Source: Xenorhabdus stockiae (GTDB lineage: Bacteria > Pseudomonadota > Gammaproteobacteria > Enterobacterales > Enterobacteriaceae). From it: a stretch of 64,000 nucleotides of DNA. Where the stretch lies: assembly GCF_002632825.1 (NCBI RefSeq), contig NZ_NJAJ01000004.1, positions 62,001 through 126,000 on the forward strand. The letters run 5' to 3'. This document shows, piece after piece, positions 49,032-59,153 of this stretch; the stretch's first letter is position 1, and each line of letters begins with the position of its first letter. The position numbers and the translations under genes are program-made. The notes beneath the pieces were generated by a model. It had not been told where the DNA came from, searched no databases, and was given only the letters and a program-made list of their open reading frames with translations.

Positions 49032-50334
49032 GTGCCTGCACCTTGGCTCCGTAATCATTAATCGCTAACCATTCCGCTGGCAACCCAGAGAAATCTGCTT
49101 CTGCAACGCCCAGTCGTACTGCCTGATCCACCAGAATACGTGCAACATCAAAATGACGTTTTTGTGGATATTTGGCAAGGTAATCACGCAATACAGCGCC
49201 CAAATCCAGAGGGAGTTTAGCCTGTTGGTAAATTGCCAGTGCCTGTTCTACCATTTCCGCCAGTTGCTCGTGAATTTCATTAAATTCTTCGTATTCCATT
49301 TCTGGTGGCAATTCACCCATGACTTCTTCATTGCGTAATGTCAGTTCTTCATCACGCATATCCAGCAGACGCTCTGCACTGGCAACATTCAGCACCCACG
49401 GGTTATCAAAGTAATTCTGGATAGATTGGCGGAGACGCTGGGCAAAAATGCGGTTCTTATCCATATCAATCGCTGTCCGGATGAACTTGTGGACATGTCG
49501 GTCGTAACCGATCCAGAGATCGATGGATTGCTGTCCCCAGCTAATAATGCGGTCAAGTTTATTTTGTAGATCAAAAACCAGCTTATCCACCAGTTCAGAA
49601 CCGCCACTCATCATGTTGGCATCTTGGATCCGCAGCAGATTAGCCTGTAATTTATCGCCCGCTGCCTCCAGAGTATCCTGAAGCTCCCGCAGAGTTCCGG
49701 AGGTTTCGGACAATAATTGCTCACAATTTGCTATAGCAGCCTGCCAGTCCTGATTGAGCAAGGCTGCAATATCTGATTTTACACTGTTTTGCTGCTCATC
49801 CATGATGCGCTGTGACAGATCAATACTGTCAAAAATTTCAGCCACCGAATATTTAAGAGGAGCAAATACATTGCGATGCCAGTGAAATTCATCACCACCT
49901 TCTTCAGCCGCTTCGGCCGCACGATGTAGTTCATTGGCAACAATGGAAAGCTGCATAGAAAGACGCAACGTGGAAAATTCACGCTGACGGATATAATAGT
50001 CGCTAATGCCAATGCCTAATGGGGTTAAACGATAGATAGCGCTACCATCCGCCAGTTCACTGGTAAAACGGTTAAGTAGCTTTTGCCTTACCATATCGTT
50101 AATTGCATTATTTGCCCTGACCGCCACGGCTTCTGAAGTCTGCTCAAAACCTTTACAAACTTCCCGGAAAGCATCAATCAGCTCTCCTTCGCTCATTTCG
50201 CCATCAAGACGTTCATTGTTCAGTACGGCAATTGCCATTAAAAAAGCCAACCGCTCCGGTGGCAACGAAATGGAAAAATCATTCTTTCTGGCCCAGGACA
50301 CAAGTTCAGGAACAGTCTGGGAATATTCACTCAT
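49012..50334 (-). CDS. mukF: Chromosome partition protein MukF (kleisin)
   Basis: This is a 440-residue kleisin, the same length as E. coli MukF, with an N-terminal winged-helix dimerisation domain ([22 protein letters not shown]), a central helical bundle and a C-terminal MukB-head-binding domain. It links two MukB heads and binds calcium in E. coli. Its ATG overlaps the cmoM stop by 4 nt (ATGA), showing tight coupling within the operon. Confidence 0.96.
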   Translation of the reverse strand: MSEYSQTVPELVSWARKNDFSISLPPERLAFLMAIAVLNNERLDGEMSEGELIDAFREVCKGFEQTSEAVAVRANNAINDMVRQKLLNRFTSELADGSAIYRLTPLGIGISDYYIRQREFSTLRLSMQLSIVANELHRAAEAAEEGGDEFHWHRNVFAPLKYSVAEIFDSIDLSQRIMDEQQNSVKSDIAALLNQDWQAAIANCEQLLSETSGTLRELQDTLEAAGDKLQANLLRIQDANMMSGGSELVDKLVFDLQNKLDRIISWGQQSIDLWIGYDRHVHKFIRTAIDMDKNRIFAQRLRQSIQNYFDNPWVLNVASAERLLDMRDEELTLRNEEVMGELPPEMEYEEFNEIHEQLAEMVEQALAIYQQAKLPLDLGAVLRDYLAKYPQKRHFDVARILVDQAVRLGVAEADFSGLPAEWLAINDYGAKVQAHVIDTY

Positions 50335-51116
50335 AATTCGCTCTTTAAGGTAGGCTTGCGTGCTGTCACATGAATATAGCGCCCAAGGCTAATATAAGGC
50401 TCTTGTCTACAATAACGCTGTTCAAGCTCAAGCAGCGCCGGAAAATCTGTATTTTGCAATTGGCGGCTTTGCAGGTAGTCGTGAAAGACCCTGACTCCGG
50501 TTTTACCCACTATTTCCATATTAAGTTCAGTGAGCCATTGATATACCTGTTCAGGTATTAATGGATTCTGTGGCGACAGGGAACGTTTCCGACGACGCTG
50601 AATATTTGGCGTTGCTAAATGAAAATTACCCAGAATGGCATTGCGCATAACCAACCCATTAGCATTATAAAACATTAATGAGAGCGCACCACCGGGCGTA
50701 ATAATATCACCCAATATTTCTATCACATCTTTTTGATCGGTGATCCATTCCAATACCGCATGGAATAGGATTAGATCAACAGGCTGAGTAATATGTTGAT
50801 GAATATCCTGTACCGGGCTCTGAATAAACTGCATCTTCTGAAGAACTCCCCGCTCTTCAGCGTTACTTTTTGCCCGTTGGATCATTTCTTCGGAAAGGTC
50901 ACATAATATAACCTGATGGCCTAATTCAGCGAGCTGACAGGCCATATTCCCTTCACCGCCCCCTGCATCCAAAATACGCAAAGATCGTTGAGGCAAATGA
51001 TTCAGCAATTCTTCGATATCCTGCCAGACAACGGCTTGTCTGATTTTACCTTTGGTGGTGCCGTAAATATTACGCGAAAATTTGTCTGCAATATCATCGA
51101 AATTGCGATCCCGCAT
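50331..51116 (-). CDS. cmoM: tRNA 5-carboxymethoxyuridine methyltransferase CmoM (SmtA)
   Basis: This is a 261-residue SAM-dependent methyltransferase, the same length as E. coli CmoM, which methylates cmo5U34 to its methyl ester in certain tRNAs. The SAM motif is [21 protein letters not shown] near residue 50, followed by LFHAVLEWI near 120; [11 protein letters not shown] and [19 protein letters not shown] are C-terminal landmarks. The frame runs 29 codons further upstream into AT-rich DNA, but [19 protein letters not shown] matches the family start at 51116. It is the first gene of the muk operon. Confidence 0.95.
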   Translation of the reverse strand: MRDRNFDDIADKFSRNIYGTTKGKIRQAVVWQDIEELLNHLPQRSLRILDAGGGEGNMACQLAELGHQVILCDLSEEMIQRAKSNAEERGVLQKMQFIQSPVQDIHQHITQPVDLILFHAVLEWITDQKDVIEILGDIITPGGALSLMFYNANGLVMRNAILGNFHLATPNIQRRRKRSLSPQNPLIPEQVYQWLTELNMEIVGKTGVRVFHDYLQSRQLQNTDFPALLELEQRYCRQEPYISLGRYIHVTARKPTLKSEL

Positions 51117-51184
51117 GAAAAAACGCCTCATTAATAAACTAAGCTTTATGTATCTATTGATGTATTTATAGGGTCTATTCAGTA

Positions 51185-51311
51185 TATACACTTCGTCTTT
51201 CAAGTTGCCTCTTTGTTAGCTGCGCTCACTCACCTCGGTCACATAGTTATCTATGCTCCTGGAGATGAGCTCCCTTGCCGCTGCGATGCATCTTGAAATC
51301 CATTGTGTATA
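51185..51311 (-). repeat. ERIC element (intact, 127 bp)
   Basis: This is the same element as at 34486, in reverse orientation, with TATACAC/GTGTATA ends at 51185-51191 and 51305-51311. Its length is identical at 127 bp, with about nine bases in ten agreeing by eye. It fills much of the 314-bp gap between divergent cmoM and elyC, ending 68 bp from cmoM, so the muk operon promoter must lie within it, in those 68 bp or beyond it. Confidence 0.92.
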
Positions 51312-51430
51312 GATAGTGCCTAGTGCTATTTTTACTACCGTTATTCTGGCACAGTAATCGGTAAATTCACTACTTTTACCCTTGAATTTACCCCTGTGCG
51401 GTGATAATTCAATCAGATTAAGGCCAGTTG

Positions 51431-52237
51431 ATGCTATTTCTGCTAAAAAAATACGTTGGTGCGCTATTAATGCCGCTCCCTTTAATCATTTTAATCGCTT
51501 TCATCGCTTTATTCCTGCTGTGGTTTACCCGATGGCAAAAAACAGGGAAAACAATTCTTTCACTAAGCTGGCTTACCCTGCTTTTATTGAGTTTACAGCC
51601 TGTTGCAGATAACTTACTACTCCCTGTCGAAGGAAAATATACTCAACGTTACGAGCCAGATGCGATACACGCATCTGCGGTAAAATACATTGTTGTTCTT
51701 GGCGGCGGCTTCACTTATAACCCCAAATGGGCACCCAGTGCCAACCTTATCAGCAATAGCCTGCCCAGAGTAACCGAAGGTATTCGCTTATACCGTCTTA
51801 ACCCCGGCGCTAAAATGATTTTTACCGGTGGTAAGGGGGTTAATTCAATCAGCAGTGCTGAAATCGCGGCTATGGTAGCACAATCACTGGGGGTTCCTGT
51901 AGCTGACACGATAGCATTAAAAAATCCGCTGGATACAGAGGAAGAAGCAGCCGAAGTCGAAAAGATTATTGGTCAGCAACCTTTTATTCTGGTTACATCC
52001 GCAAACCATATGGCCCGTTCACTGAAATTCTTTGAACAACGTGGTATGCACCCTATTCCCGGCCCGGCAAATCAGCTAGCAGTCACAACGCCACTGTATA
52101 ACTGGGAAAAATATATTCCGTCACCTTATTATTTTTCTCACACGGAGCGAGCATGGTATGAAACTCTGGGTAGTATCTGGCAGGCAATTAAACCTTCCGG
52201 TACAGATAAAAATGAAAAGAGTGAGAGTAGGAATTAA
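51431..52237 (+). CDS. elyC: Envelope biogenesis factor ElyC (DUF218)
   Basis: This is a 268-residue protein (E. coli 259) with two N-terminal membrane segments and a periplasmic DUF218 domain: YIVVLGGGFTYNPKWAPSANLISNSLPRV is the long landmark from about residue 80 (key residues GGG, N and R), followed by IFTGGKG, DTEEEAAEV and LVTSANHMARSLKFF. ElyC supports undecaprenyl-phosphate use and peptidoglycan synthesis at low temperature. I use the ATG at 51431; a TTG lies directly before it. Confidence 0.94.
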   Translation: MLFLLKKYVGALLMPLPLIILIAFIALFLLWFTRWQKTGKTILSLSWLTLLLLSLQPVADNLLLPVEGKYTQRYEPDAIHASAVKYIVVLGGGFTYNPKWAPSANLISNSLPRVTEGIRLYRLNPGAKMIFTGGKGVNSISSAEIAAMVAQSLGVPVADTIALKNPLDTEEEAAEVEKIIGQQPFILVTSANHMARSLKFFEQRGMHPIPGPANQLAVTTPLYNWEKYIPSPYYFSHTERAWYETLGSIWQAIKPSGTDKNEKSESRN

Positions 52238-52268
52238 TTATACGGGTTGTTGCTGAGTAGCCAGAAAA

Positions 52269-52294
52269 AATTAGGCGAACTTAATCGCCTAATT
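52269..52294. terminator. Bidirectional terminator elyC/kdsB
   Basis: A perfect 10-bp stem, AATTAGGCGA/TCGCCTAATT with a 6-nt loop, lies between convergent elyC and kdsB. Confidence 0.8.
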
Positions 52295-52323
52295 GCTATT
52301 ACTCTGTTTTGTTATTTTTTGTA

Positions 52324-53070
52324 TCAGGCCGCAAAAGTTTTTCTGACTGCTTCCAAATCTTCCGGTGTGTCGACTCCAGCTCCCGGAGCCTGTAATGCTT
52401 TCGCTACATGAATTTTTTCCCCATACCAAAGTACTCGCAGTTGTTCAAGCATTTCGATATTTTCCAGTGGGCTGGGTTCCCACTGCACATAGCGGCGTAT
52501 AAACCCGGCTCTGTATGCATAAATCCCAATATGACGCAGGAAATTATCCCCGATAGTCTCTTTGGAGTACATAAAACGATCCCGTTCCCACGGAATAGTT
52601 GCACGAGAAAAATAGAGAGCATAACCCTGAGCATCCATAACCACTTTTACGGCATTCGGATTAAATGCTTCTTCTGCATTCTGGATCTGAACTGCGAGTG
52701 TTGCCATACCTGCATCACTCCCTGCCAGATTATCAGCAACCTGCTTGATGATTTGCTCAGGAATAAGTGGCTCATCGCCCTGAACATTGACAATAATTTC
52801 ATCATCAGCGAATTGGTATTTATCAATAACCTCTGCCAGACGCTCTGTGCCTGAATGATGATTTTCACTGGTCATACAGGCTTCACCACCCGCAGCAGTG
52901 ACTGCATCAAAAACAGCCTGATTATCTGTGGCTACAATCACGCGACCGGCACCGGAACGGATAGCACGCTCCATAACCCGCACAATCATCGGCTTACCAT
53001 GAATATCAGCCAACGGCTTTCCGGGCAGGCGGGATGAAGCAAAACGTGCGGGGATAATGACTGTAAACAT
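52324..53070 (-). CDS. kdsB: CMP-KDO synthetase
   Basis: This is a 248-residue cytidylyltransferase, of E. coli length, that activates 3-deoxy-manno-octulosonate for LPS core synthesis. The nucleotide-binding start is [15 protein letters not shown] near residue 5, with [11 protein letters not shown] near 95 and [12 protein letters not shown] near 155. The ATG at 53070 is 3 bp after the ycaR stop, so it is part of the msbA-lpxK-ycaR-kdsB cluster of envelope genes. Confidence 0.97.
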   Translation of the reverse strand: MFTVIIPARFASSRLPGKPLADIHGKPMIVRVMERAIRSGAGRVIVATDNQAVFDAVTAAGGEACMTSENHHSGTERLAEVIDKYQFADDEIIVNVQGDEPLIPEQIIKQVADNLAGSDAGMATLAVQIQNAEEAFNPNAVKVVMDAQGYALYFSRATIPWERDRFMYSKETIGDNFLRHIGIYAYRAGFIRRYVQWEPSPLENIEMLEQLRVLWYGEKIHVAKALQAPGAGVDTPEDLEAVRKTFAA

Positions 53071-53073
53071 AAA

Positions 53074-53253
53074 TTATTTCTTTTCCTCTGTTGGTAAAGC
53101 ACGTGCTTCATGCTCCAGCAGCACAGGAATACCATCACGGAAAGGAAAAGCGAGACGGTCAATTTTACAAATCAGCTCAAAGTTTTCTTTATCGTAACTG
53201 AGTTTGCCATGACATACCGGACAAGCGATGATTTCGAGTAAACGGTGATCCAT
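53074..53253 (-). CDS. ycaR: YcaR, UPF0434/Trm112-like small protein
   Basis: I translated this 59-residue frame by hand. It begins [18 protein letters not shown], has the CPVC pair at residues 11 and 14, a third cysteine in LICKID, and ends in ALPTEEKK. It matches E. coli YcaR (60 residues) and the conserved [12 protein letters not shown]. Trm112-type proteins can bind zinc and activate methyltransferases; the role of YcaR is not established. It sits between lpxK and kdsB, as in E. coli. Confidence 0.93.
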   Translation of the reverse strand: MDHRLLEIIACPVCHGKLSYDKENFELICKIDRLAFPFRDGIPVLLEHEARALPTEEKK

Positions 53254-53422
53254 ACATCCCCCAAATGACGGGTTTTTGAAGTTTAATGTGGCTCAGAATA
53301 CCACAAGCGATGTATCACCGTTAACTCTGTTGTTTTATTTAATATTTGCCTGACGTTACGGCGTTATCGGCAATATTCTGAGCTTCATGAAATAAAAGAC
53401 ACAAATCCGAGAATAACTGCCG

Positions 53423-54421
53423 TTATGTTTTTCCCTTTATCGGCTGAGGGATTAAGCCACAAATTTCATCCAGAAACTTTTCCTCCTGAGCTTCCGGAAA
53501 GTAAGCTGATACCGGTAAATACCACCAATTATCCTGCGCAAACCAAGCACATTTGACAGCATCTTTTTCCGTCATCAGTAAATTCTGCCCAGTATTGGTT
53601 AAAGCTAATAGCTGTACCTTTTCATAAGCCTGATGATCAGCAAATGCATGTGTCGCCTGCAAATCTACGCCTAATTGCTGCAATGCAGCAAAAAAACGAG
53701 GTGGATGACCAATCCCCGCCATTGCAACGGCATTGGGAATACCGCTGATTTTTCGCTTTTCTCCGGTCAGGAGATTAACGGCCATTTCTCCTTTTAACGT
53801 CATCGGTAATTCACCGGTTTCTGCTGTTCCACCGTTAACGATAATGGTATTTACGGTATTTAAGCGCCCTGAAAGCTCCCGCATCGGCCCTGCAGGTAAC
53901 CAATAACCATTACCGAAACGGCGAGCACCATCAATCACAACGATTTCATAATCACGCTGTAAAGCATAATGCTGGAGACCATCATCTGTGATAACAATAT
54001 CAAGGGAAGAATGCTTCAATAGTTTTTTGACTGCATCAATACGTTTTGGCGCAACTGCAACTGGGGCACCTGTGCGACGATGAATTAAAACCGGCTCATC
54101 ACCTGCCTGACCAGTAGTTACCTCATCCGTTACCAGCAAAGGGTAGTGTTCAGATTTCCCGCCATAACCACGGGAAACAACACCTACCCTATAACCTTTC
54201 TGCTGTAAATGTTCCACCAGCCAGATAACTACCGGTGTTTTTCCATTGCCTCCGGCAGTTAAATTACCGACGATGACAACAGGAACGGAGGCTTTCCATG
54301 AACGGAATAACCCTGACTTATAGCCCAGCTTACGTAAGCCACTCACCAGCCCATAAAGGGCTGATAGTGGTAATAACAGGATATAGAGCCATGAACGACC
54401 CGACCAAATGTGCTCAATCAT
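53423..54421 (-). CDS. lpxK: Tetraacyldisaccharide 4'-kinase LpxK
   Basis: This 332-residue membrane-associated kinase phosphorylates the lipid A precursor. An N-terminal hydrophobic helix ([18 protein letters not shown]) precedes the P-loop [14 protein letters not shown] near residue 52; [15 protein letters not shown] near 85 and [19 protein letters not shown] near 140 follow. Its ATG overlaps the msbA stop (ATGA). This gene pair supplies and then exports lipid A. Confidence 0.96.
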   Translation of the reverse strand: MIEHIWSGRSWLYILLLPLSALYGLVSGLRKLGYKSGLFRSWKASVPVVIVGNLTAGGNGKTPVVIWLVEHLQQKGYRVGVVSRGYGGKSEHYPLLVTDEVTTGQAGDEPVLIHRRTGAPVAVAPKRIDAVKKLLKHSSLDIVITDDGLQHYALQRDYEIVVIDGARRFGNGYWLPAGPMRELSGRLNTVNTIIVNGGTAETGELPMTLKGEMAVNLLTGEKRKISGIPNAVAMAGIGHPPRFFAALQQLGVDLQATHAFADHQAYEKVQLLALTNTGQNLLMTEKDAVKCAWFAQDNWWYLPVSAYFPEAQEEKFLDEICGLIPQPIKGKT

Positions 54422-56163
54422 AGGCCAAACTGCATTCGATGAAGCTGAGCATATGCACCATTTTTCTCCAACAGAACGGTATGATTGCCTCTCTCAATAA
54501 TATTGCCATCTTCAATAACAATAATTTCATCAGCACTTTCAATAGTAGAGAGGCGGTGTGCAATTACCAGAGAAGTTCTGTTTTTCTGCAATTCATCCAG
54601 TGCAGCCTGAATCGCGCGTTCAGATTCCGTATCCAGTGCCGAAGTTGCCTCATCCAAAATCAAGATAGGAGAATCACGCAGTAAAGCACGGGCAATGGCA
54701 ATACGCTGACGTTGCCCACCAGAAAGCAGAACGCCATTCTCGCCAATCATAGTATCAAGGCCGTTATCCAGTTTCTTGATAAAGTCCATTGCGTAAGCCA
54801 TTTCTGCCGCACGTTCAATTTCTTCACGACTGAACTGTCCTTCGCTGGCATAAGCTATGTTGTTAGCCACGGTATCATTGAACAAATGTACGTTTTGCGA
54901 TACCAGCGCTATCTGATTACGTAAAGAAGATAATGTATACTCACGTAAATCATGACCATCCAGCGAAATACTTCCTTCACTGACGTCATAAAAACGGGTC
55001 AGGAGATTGGCAATTGTTGATTTACCCGAACCAGAACGACCGACCAAAGCAATAGTTTTGCCTGCCGGAATTTCCATAGAAATATTTTTCAGCGCAGGAT
55101 TATCTTTGGTTGGATAACAGAAAGTCACATCACGGAATTCAAGATCACCTTTCGCTTTTTTAATTTCACGCTTTCCGTCATCTTTTTCCTGCTCCATATC
55201 CAGAATAGTGAATAACGTCTGGCAGGCTGCCATACCACGCTGGAATTGTGCATTAACGTTAGTCAGTGATTTCAGCGGGCGCATTAAAGCAATCATGGAT
55301 GAGAATACAACTGTAATTTTACCCGCAGTCAGTGCGCCCATAATTTCCGGAAAGCTGGCAGCGTACAGGATAAATGCCAGAGCAAATGAAGCGATAAGCT
55401 GGATAATAGGATCTGAAACCGAATCAGCGGAAACCATTTTCATTCCCTGCTGACGCATATGATTACTGACTTTATTAAAGCGCTGAGTTTCAACTTTCTG
55501 ACCGCCAAAGATTAAAACCTCTTTGTGGCCTTTCAGCATTTGTTCTGCGCTGGTTGTCACCATTCCCATACTGTTTTGCATATTTTTACTGATACGACGA
55601 AAACGTACAGAAACCAGACGAATAACTCCCGCAACAATCGGAGCAATAACAATCAGGATCAAAGACAGTTCCCAACTGTAATAAAACATCAGTGCAAAAA
55701 GGCCGATAATTGATGCCCCTTCCCTGACAACAGTCACCAGCGCACCGGAGGAGGAAGATGCAACCTGCTCTGAATCATAGGTAATACGGGAAAGTAGCGT
55801 CCCCGTAGATTGCTGGTCAAAAAAAGCGACTGGCATGCCCATCATATGGTTGAACAAACGACGGCGCATCTGCATCACAACTTTACCGGAAACCCAGGAG
55901 ATACAATAACTTGATACAAACCCAGATATGCCACGCATAAGCATCAGCCCGATAACCACCAGTGGCATCCATTTCAATACACTCATGTCTGCCTTGCCAA
56001 ATCCCTCATCAAGTAAAGGCTTTAACAAAGAAAGCATCAATGTATCACCGGCAGCATTTATAACTAGCGCAACCGCCGCAACTAACAATCCGGCCTTAAA
56101 TGGTGTGATGATCGGCCATAGTCGGCGAAAGGTCTGCCAGGTAGAAAGGTCTTTATCATTCAT
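54418..56163 (-). CDS. msbA: Lipid A flippase MsbA
   Basis: This is a 581-residue half-size ABC exporter (E. coli 582) with six membrane helices followed by an ATPase domain: Walker [14 protein letters not shown] near residue 376, signature [16 protein letters not shown] near 480 and Walker [13 protein letters not shown] near 501. It flips lipid A-core across the inner membrane. The start ATG at 56163 lies 38 bp after the comEC stop on the same strand. It is cotranscribed with lpxK. Confidence 0.97.
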   Translation of the reverse strand: MNDKDLSTWQTFRRLWPIITPFKAGLLVAAVALVINAAGDTLMLSLLKPLLDEGFGKADMSVLKWMPLVVIGLMLMRGISGFVSSYCISWVSGKVVMQMRRRLFNHMMGMPVAFFDQQSTGTLLSRITYDSEQVASSSSGALVTVVREGASIIGLFALMFYYSWELSLILIVIAPIVAGVIRLVSVRFRRISKNMQNSMGMVTTSAEQMLKGHKEVLIFGGQKVETQRFNKVSNHMRQQGMKMVSADSVSDPIIQLIASFALAFILYAASFPEIMGALTAGKITVVFSSMIALMRPLKSLTNVNAQFQRGMAACQTLFTILDMEQEKDDGKREIKKAKGDLEFRDVTFCYPTKDNPALKNISMEIPAGKTIALVGRSGSGKSTIANLLTRFYDVSEGSISLDGHDLREYTLSSLRNQIALVSQNVHLFNDTVANNIAYASEGQFSREEIERAAEMAYAMDFIKKLDNGLDTMIGENGVLLSGGQRQRIAIARALLRDSPILILDEATSALDTESERAIQAALDELQKNRTSLVIAHRLSTIESADEIIVIEDGNIIERGNHTVLLEKNGAYAQLHRMQFGL

Positions 56164-56201
56164 TATTGAGTTACCAAAACCAAAAGAAATAGCGGCTTAT
56201 T

Positions 56202-58586
56202 CTACTCATGATCACCGCGAATACCAAACCACTGATGATACCACCGTGACATTAACTGTTGTCGGTATCTTTCTAATTTAATGTGACCATGATAAACATA
56301 ACCAGTAATCTGGCCTGAAACTGCTGTGCTATTCCATTGAATTTCTGAATTTTTATAGCGGTCCTTTACTTTTATTGAAGGAAGTTTCCAAGGACTATAG
56401 CGTGCCACTGAAGTTAAAGCATATTCAGGCCTGACTCTACGTATAAATGCCGCTGTAGAGGAAGTATTGCTCCCATGATGGGGAACCTGTAAGACAGTCG
56501 AATTAAGATTTTCCTTTTCAAGCCTGATCAACTGATATTCTGCCTGTTTCTCCAAATCACCTGTTAATAATAAACTATACTGTCCATCATCAATGCGGAT
56601 AACACAAGATTGATTATTACCCACATTTTCTGCCTTTTCCGGTGGCCAGAGAACCCGAAAAGTTAATCCCTGCCATTCCCATTGTTCACCACGAACACAG
56701 GGTAAATGTTCTGATTTACTGGAAGGGCTGCGAATATGAATATCCGGATTTTTTTTATGCAGGTACTCCATTCCTCCCGCATGATCCAGATGATCATGGC
56801 TCAGGATAATTTGTTCAGGCGTTAGTTGATGCCAACGCAGGTAAGGCTGGATAACTTTTTCCGCCATACTCCCCGTCTCCCAGCGGTTTCCTGTATCGAA
56901 TAAAATCGCCTTTCCTCCTTTATCAATAACAATAGCCAAACCATGACCAACATCCAACATGGAAAAACGCCATAGGTATCCATCATCACGCTTAAAATAA
57001 CAGAACGTCATTCCGGCAAAAGCACATAACAGCCCGATATATGATTTCCACCAGCCAAAACGCCAGATAACAACGGACATCCAGCCGGCAAAAGTGATGA
57101 AGAAAGGAATATGGCCTGTTTCAGTCCATGAATGAACAAACGCAGGCAAGGGCATTAAAGCAAACGAAATAGTGTAATCAACCCATTGCCAGAAAAATGG
57201 CTGAATAAACTGGTCAAAAGGTAATAAGACACTCAATAATATCAACATAATCAGCGGAACTGTCAGAAAAGAGATTATCGGGACAGCCCATAAATTCGCG
57301 ATTAATGATGCAATATTGATCCCCTGAAATAGCAAGAGTTGTAACGGCATTAACATTAGCATCATTCCCGATTGCATATGTAATCCACGCAACCAGACCC
57401 AGCGCCATCCATAACGGATCCTTTCAGGCAAAGGCATCCAATGAAACCAGAATAACAGTGCTACAACTGCAAAGAATGAAAGCCAAAAACTGTCAGAGAG
57501 AATTGCCAGTGGGTCAAAAAGCAAAATCAGCGCAGCACTCCATAAAACCCACTGCCATGAAAAACAAAAATGATTCCTGCAACGTAAATAAATCCAGACT
57601 GTTAACCCTAGCATTGCCCGGATAGCAGGAAGCCCCCAGCCGGAAAGCCATCCATATAACATTGCAGTTAGCCATCCGACAAGAAGCGGGAAACGAAATC
57701 CAACCCACGGTGCGGGAAGCAAGAACTGAATTCCTCTGGCAAAAGCCCAGCCAAATAAACTCGCTATCGCAACATGTAACCCTGAAATCGCCATCAAATG
57801 CGCAATTCCCGTTTGCTGTAACAATAATCGAGTTTGTTTCTCCAACCATGCTCTTTCACCAAATGTAAGTGCAAGAGCAATACCAGAATGTTTCAAAGAG
57901 TGTATTTCCGGGATCAGTTTATAGATTAATCTCTGCCTTACACTACAAGTATCATCCAATAAATTCGCTTTAGTAATTTTGCCATTAAGCGGCTGGCGGA
58001 TTGATAGAGCATAACGTTGGCTATCATAACCTCCTTGATTTAATTGGGCATGAACAGCTCTGAGTTTCATTGTGACCAACCATTTTTGGCCTGCACAAAG
58101 TGGTTTGGGGAAATTTTGCGGTATTGAAGGAGCCCATAAAACTGAGGCATATAAAGCAGGAAAAATATATTTTCCATCACTCTCAATTAACCTAACCCTA
58201 TAACGCGGCTTCTCATCTCTATCTGTTTCGCTTAATGACACACTGTCAACCATAATAACTGCTGATCTTGTCACATCGCTAAAATAGGTTATTTGATCCA
58301 GAATTTGGTGACCATTCCAACACCCCCAAAGTAACCCCCATAATATCAGCGAAATAAGTCGGCCTAATTTATAAGAAATCAGCCATAAAACAATTGCTGC
58401 TACGGATAAGAAAAATCTTTCTCGTGGTTGAGGTAATTCTGGAAGTAATAAAAGAGGGAACATTCCCAATACAACTGTTATAGCTGCTTGGTTTAGGCTG
58501 ATAATAGATAATGGTTTTCTCCAGATAGAAAAGAGTGGAGAAAAAAGAAACTGAAGAGCCTGCTGCATCCGTATCGGTCCCTGCAT
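56202..58586 (-). CDS. comEC: ComEC/Rec2 family DNA-uptake channel homologue (YcaI)
   Basis: This is a 794-residue polytopic membrane protein. An N-terminal ComEC domain is followed by the competence channel core with HLMAISGLHVAIAS near residue 240 and about nine helices. A C-terminal metallo-beta-lactamase-like domain contains LDVGHGLAIVI, LFDTGNRW, LSHDHLDHAGG, LLLTGDLE and VPHHGSNTSS, all ligand motifs intact. Length is slightly above E. coli YcaI (754). The start is ATG 58586 (GGAA upstream) or ATG 58568 (AGGGA upstream); both are plausible. Confidence 0.93.
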   Translation of the reverse strand: MQGPIRMQQALQFLFSPLFSIWRKPLSIISLNQAAITVVLGMFPLLLLPELPQPRERFFLSVAAIVLWLISYKLGRLISLILWGLLWGCWNGHQILDQITYFSDVTRSAVIMVDSVSLSETDRDEKPRYRVRLIESDGKYIFPALYASVLWAPSIPQNFPKPLCAGQKWLVTMKLRAVHAQLNQGGYDSQRYALSIRQPLNGKITKANLLDDTCSVRQRLIYKLIPEIHSLKHSGIALALTFGERAWLEKQTRLLLQQTGIAHLMAISGLHVAIASLFGWAFARGIQFLLPAPWVGFRFPLLVGWLTAMLYGWLSGWGLPAIRAMLGLTVWIYLRCRNHFCFSWQWVLWSAALILLFDPLAILSDSFWLSFFAVVALLFWFHWMPLPERIRYGWRWVWLRGLHMQSGMMLMLMPLQLLLFQGINIASLIANLWAVPIISFLTVPLIMLILLSVLLPFDQFIQPFFWQWVDYTISFALMPLPAFVHSWTETGHIPFFITFAGWMSVVIWRFGWWKSYIGLLCAFAGMTFCYFKRDDGYLWRFSMLDVGHGLAIVIDKGGKAILFDTGNRWETGSMAEKVIQPYLRWHQLTPEQIILSHDHLDHAGGMEYLHKKNPDIHIRSPSSKSEHLPCVRGEQWEWQGLTFRVLWPPEKAENVGNNQSCVIRIDDGQYSLLLTGDLEKQAEYQLIRLEKENLNSTVLQVPHHGSNTSSTAAFIRRVRPEYALTSVARYSPWKLPSIKVKDRYKNSEIQWNSTAVSGQITGYVYHGHIKLERYRQQLMSRWYHQWFGIRGDHE

Positions 58587-58726
58587 TTAAATTCCATTTA
58601 TGCGGAAAGGCTATTCGAAGATAAGCAATACGGCCAGTCAGATAAAGTTTATTTTGGAAACACTTCGCAAGTTAATTTCAAATGAAAGAACATACATGAA
58701 GAAGGTGAGAGAGTAATCGCAAAAAC

Positions 58727-58764
58727 AAAAAATAATAAAAAAGAACGGCACCCTAAGGTGCCGT
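58727..58764 (-). terminator. ihfB terminator
   Basis: An 8-bp stem, ACGGCACC/GGTGCCGT with a CTAA loop, is followed on the minus strand by TCTTTTTTATTATTTTTTG, 24 nt past the ihfB stop. Confidence 0.9.
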
Positions 58765-58788
58765 AGCAATTAAGTAATAACTTTTATC

Positions 58789-59079
58789 TTAGCTGTCGCC
58801 ATAGATATTCACGCGGTCGCGTAATTCTTTACCTGGCTTAAAGTGAGGAACGTATTTACCGTCCAATTCCACTTTATCACCTGTTTTTGGATTACGACCC
58901 ACACGCGGAGCTCGGTAGTGAAGAGAAAAGCTGCCGAACCCGCGAACTTCAATACGTTCACCGGAGGCCAGAGTTTCTGCCATATGATCAAGCATTTCTT
59001 TCACTGCATCTTCAACGGCTTTAGCCGGCATATGAGATTGTTGCTCAGCAAGTCTTTCAATTAATTCAGACTTGGTCAT
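58789..59079 (-). CDS. ihfB: Integration host factor beta subunit
   Basis: This is a 96-residue DNA-bending protein (E. coli IhfB 94) of the HU/IHF fold. The basic arm carries [21 protein letters not shown] (key R, P and K residues) near 57-76, with the intercalating proline in RNPKTG; the helical body starts [18 protein letters not shown]. The final VNIYGDS is typical. The ATG at 59079 follows GGGAGGTACC. It lies 74 bp downstream of rpsA, as in E. coli. Confidence 0.98.
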   Translation of the reverse strand: MTKSELIERLAEQQSHMPAKAVEDAVKEMLDHMAETLASGERIEVRGFGSFSLHYRAPRVGRNPKTGDKVELDGKYVPHFKPGKELRDRVNIYGDS

Positions 59080-59153
59080 GGTACCTCCCTAAACTACCGT
59101 GTTCGGGTAATATCATCGTAACCGAAAATATTACCCGCCGTTATTGACTTAGA

